From DATAYA01 sp036272815 (GTDB lineage: Bacteria > Pseudomonadota > Alphaproteobacteria > Acetobacterales > Acetobacteraceae), in contig DATAYA010000203.1 in assembly GCA_036272815.1 (NCBI GenBank), positions 1 to 5,939 on the forward strand: DNA of 5,939 nt, in the 5' to 3' direction. The position numbers and the translations under genes were made by a program. Shown here one piece after another: positions 5,280 to 5,939 of this stretch. Each line of letters begins with the position of its first letter. Position 1 is the first letter of the stretch. Under the pieces are notes generated by a model that was not told where the DNA came from, did no database searches, and saw only the letters and a list, made by a program, of their open reading frames with translations.

Positions 5280-5537
5280 CTAATGCAGTCGCAACTCCGT
5301 CGCGTGCCGCATCCGCCCCGGGGTCACGAGGGACGCCGAAGCGACCCGCACCGAATGCAGCCTGCCGTCGAGATTGTGGGTCCAGAAATCGAGGAAGCGG
5401 TGCAACACCGGGAAGCGCGGCGCGATGTCGAGTTCCTGCCAGACGAAGGTCTGCAGCAGCCCGGGATGGTCGGGCATGTGGTAGAGGATCTCGGCGGTGG
5501 TCAGGCGGTAGTCTCCGAGCTGTGTGGCGAGGTTCAT
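5280..5537 (-). CDS. usg: Usg family protein
   Basis: An 85-residue protein matching the small alphaproteobacterial Usg family (named from a gene next to trp genes in Caulobacter). The family hallmark is the block LTTAEILYHMPDHPGLLQTFVWQ (12-34), followed by the acidic/aromatic DIAPRFPVLHRFLDFW (37-52) and LHSVRVA (60-66). There are no membrane spans or signal peptide. Its biochemical role has not been established to my knowledge. Two consecutive ATGs are available (5540 and 5537); the second is chosen because the Shine-Dalgarno GGAGG lies only one base from the first but four from the second. It is transcribed away from groES and converges on the VTT gene. No trp gene is in the window. Confidence 0.9.
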   Translation of the reverse strand: MNLATQLGDYRLTTAEILYHMPDHPGLLQTFVWQELDIAPRFPVLHRFLDFWTHNLDGRLHSVRVASASLVTPGRMRHATELRLH

Positions 5538-5540
5538 CAT

Positions 5541-5552
5541 GCCTCCGGAGGC
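5541..5552 (-). promoter_or_regulatory. Ribosome binding site of usg within a 12-bp palindrome
   Basis: GCCTCCGGAGGC is perfectly self-complementary and supplies GGAGG on the minus strand immediately before the two ATGs of usg. The spacing decides for the second ATG. The dyad has no loop, so it is not a hairpin within one RNA; whether the symmetry matters is unknown. Confidence 0.6.
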
Positions 5553-5655
5553 GCTATGTCAGCGGCGGCAACCCCGCGCGCGCCACGGCGGTTGCATCGC
5601 GATGATGCCAGACTGGCTCCCGCCGCCCAAATAAAAAGTGAATGGGCACAGCGCC

Positions 5656-5682
5656 TTAGCACTCGCCCGCATAGAGTGCTGC
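5656..5682. promoter_or_regulatory. CIRCE operator 1 (HrcA site)
   Basis: TTAGCACTC, nine bases, then GAGTGCTGC. The left half is identical to the consensus TTAGCACTC-N9-GAGTGCTAA and the right half matches at seven of nine positions. HrcA binds such sites and represses groESL until heat stress. This copy ends eight bases before the TTGACA of the promoter. Confidence 0.93.
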
Positions 5683-5689
5683 CGGCCAG

Positions 5690-5718
5690 TTGACATTCCC
5701 GCGACCGACCTCTAGACG
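5690..5718 (+). promoter_or_regulatory. Sigma-70-like promoter of groES
   Basis: A perfect -35 box TTGACA (5690-5695) is followed after 17 bases by TAGACG (5713-5718), a weak -10 that keeps the T, A and A at positions 1, 2 and 4. Transcription would begin near 5725, inside CIRCE operator 2, which is the classic arrangement for HrcA repression. The -10 assignment is less certain than the -35. Confidence 0.6.
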
Positions 5719-5719
5719 A

Positions 5720-5746
5720 CTGGCACTCCCGAGCGGGGAGTGCCAG
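5720..5746. promoter_or_regulatory. CIRCE operator 2 (HrcA site, CTGGCACTC variant)
   Basis: CTGGCACTC, nine bases (CCGAGCGGG), then GAGTGCCAG: arms of nine bases in perfect inverted repeat with exactly the CIRCE spacing. The core GCACTC-N9-GAGTGC is conserved; only the outer bases differ from the consensus. The stem extends two more pairs inward (CC/GG), so the transcript could also fold into an 11-bp hairpin with a five-base loop. It covers the predicted transcription start. Confidence 0.9.
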
Positions 5747-5802
5747 CGGGCTGCGGGCCGGATTGGTCCCGGCGGCCTCGGCAGCAACCGAACAACCTCA
5801 TC

Positions 5803-5807
5803 AGGAG
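5803..5807 (+). promoter_or_regulatory. Ribosome binding site of groES
   Basis: AGGAG lies ten bases before the ATG at 5818, which is acceptable spacing and confirms the groES start. Confidence 0.7.
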
Positions 5808-5817
5808 CGATCCGAAC

Positions 5818-5939
5818 ATGAAATTCCGTCCCCTGCACGACCGCGTCGTCGTCCGGCGGCTGGATGCCGAGGAGAAGACCTCGGGCGGCATCATCATCCC
5901 CGACACGGCGAAGGAGAAGCCGATGGAGGGCGAAATCGT
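5818..5939 (+). CDS. groES: Co-chaperonin GroES, N-terminal 40 residues (3' end outside the window)
   Basis: The frame begins MKFRPLHDRVVVRR, the standard GroES N-terminus, and continues through LDAEEKTSGGIIIPDTAKEKP, which includes the mobile loop that contacts GroEL, then PMEGEI where the window ends. A full GroES is about 95-105 residues, so a little under half is visible. GroES forms the heptameric lid of the GroEL folding chamber in the cytoplasm, and groEL is expected directly downstream. The start is supported by AGGAG upstream. Control by two CIRCE operators and a TTGACA promoter indicates HrcA-repressed heat-shock expression. Identification is secure despite the truncation. Confidence 0.97.
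   Translation, partial: MKFRPLHDRVVVRRLDAEEKTSGGIIIPDTAKEKPMEGEI

Noticed and set aside
5274..5281. AGGGCCCT palindrome at the VTT/usg convergence as a terminator
   Set aside because: Eight bases with no loop and no T-run cannot form a useful hairpin; no terminator is visible between these genes.
5594..5617. Short dyads (GCATC-GCGAT-GATGC and GCCAG-A-CTGGC) between usg and the CIRCE sites
   Set aside because: Five-base arms at this GC content are expected by chance, and neither sits at a promoter or gene end that would give it a role.
5627..5645. A/T-rich stretch AATAAAAAG as a promoter or UP element
   Set aside because: It stands out from the high-GC background, but no -35/-10 pair with acceptable spacing could be found on either strand.
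1..5939. tRNA, rRNA, CRISPR, insertion sequence, riboswitch
   Set aside because: None was recognised by reading both strands: no cloverleaf-like sequence, no regularly spaced short repeats, no transposase or integrase motif, no known riboswitch core.

Overview
This window has the look of a high-GC alphaproteobacterial chromosome, most likely Rhodospirillales/Acetobacteraceae-like. The evidence is about 70% GC or more in most genes, a Cox15-type heme A synthase translationally coupled to tldD, a Usg-family gene, a groES start under CIRCE (HrcA) control, and a PEP-CTERM exported protein. The taxon is inferred from gene content, not from a search.

Layout, left to right. (1) The 3' end of a PEP-CTERM secreted protein gene (+ strand, ends at 329). 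(2) A perfect 10-bp hairpin at 339-370. (3) A leftward operon read from the minus strand, ctaA (3591-2470), tldD (2473-1034) and a small GFA/CENP-V-family zinc-protein gene (1016-621), followed by a broken second copy of the tldD 3' end (about 601-366) that runs into the hairpin. The last 127 bp of the broken copy match the intact tldD 3' end at 126 of 127 positions, so the GFA gene sits between direct repeats of the tldD tail. (4) A 256-bp divergent intergenic region (3592-3847) that holds a nested, nearly symmetric palindromic element (3640-3783). (5) A rightward, translationally coupled pair: a family 2 glycosyltransferase of the dolichol-phosphate-mannose-synthase type (3848-4618) and a VTT/TVP38-TMEM64 membrane protein (4615-5274). 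(6) A convergent usg gene (5537-5280). (7) A heat-shock control region with two CIRCE operators around a sigma-70-like promoter, leading into groES (5818 to the window edge).

How the genes fit together. CtaA makes heme A for aa3-type oxidases. TldD is the zinc-bearing half of the TldD/TldE peptidase. The glycosyltransferase and the VTT protein could together load and move a polyprenyl-phosphate-linked sugar, but that is inference. GroES is the co-chaperonin, and groEL is expected just beyond the window.

Most of the window is ordinary housekeeping sequence and I see no clear undescribed defence or mobile system. The points worth a second look are the tldD-tail duplication around the GFA gene, the nested palindrome at 3640-3783, and the paired CIRCE operators.
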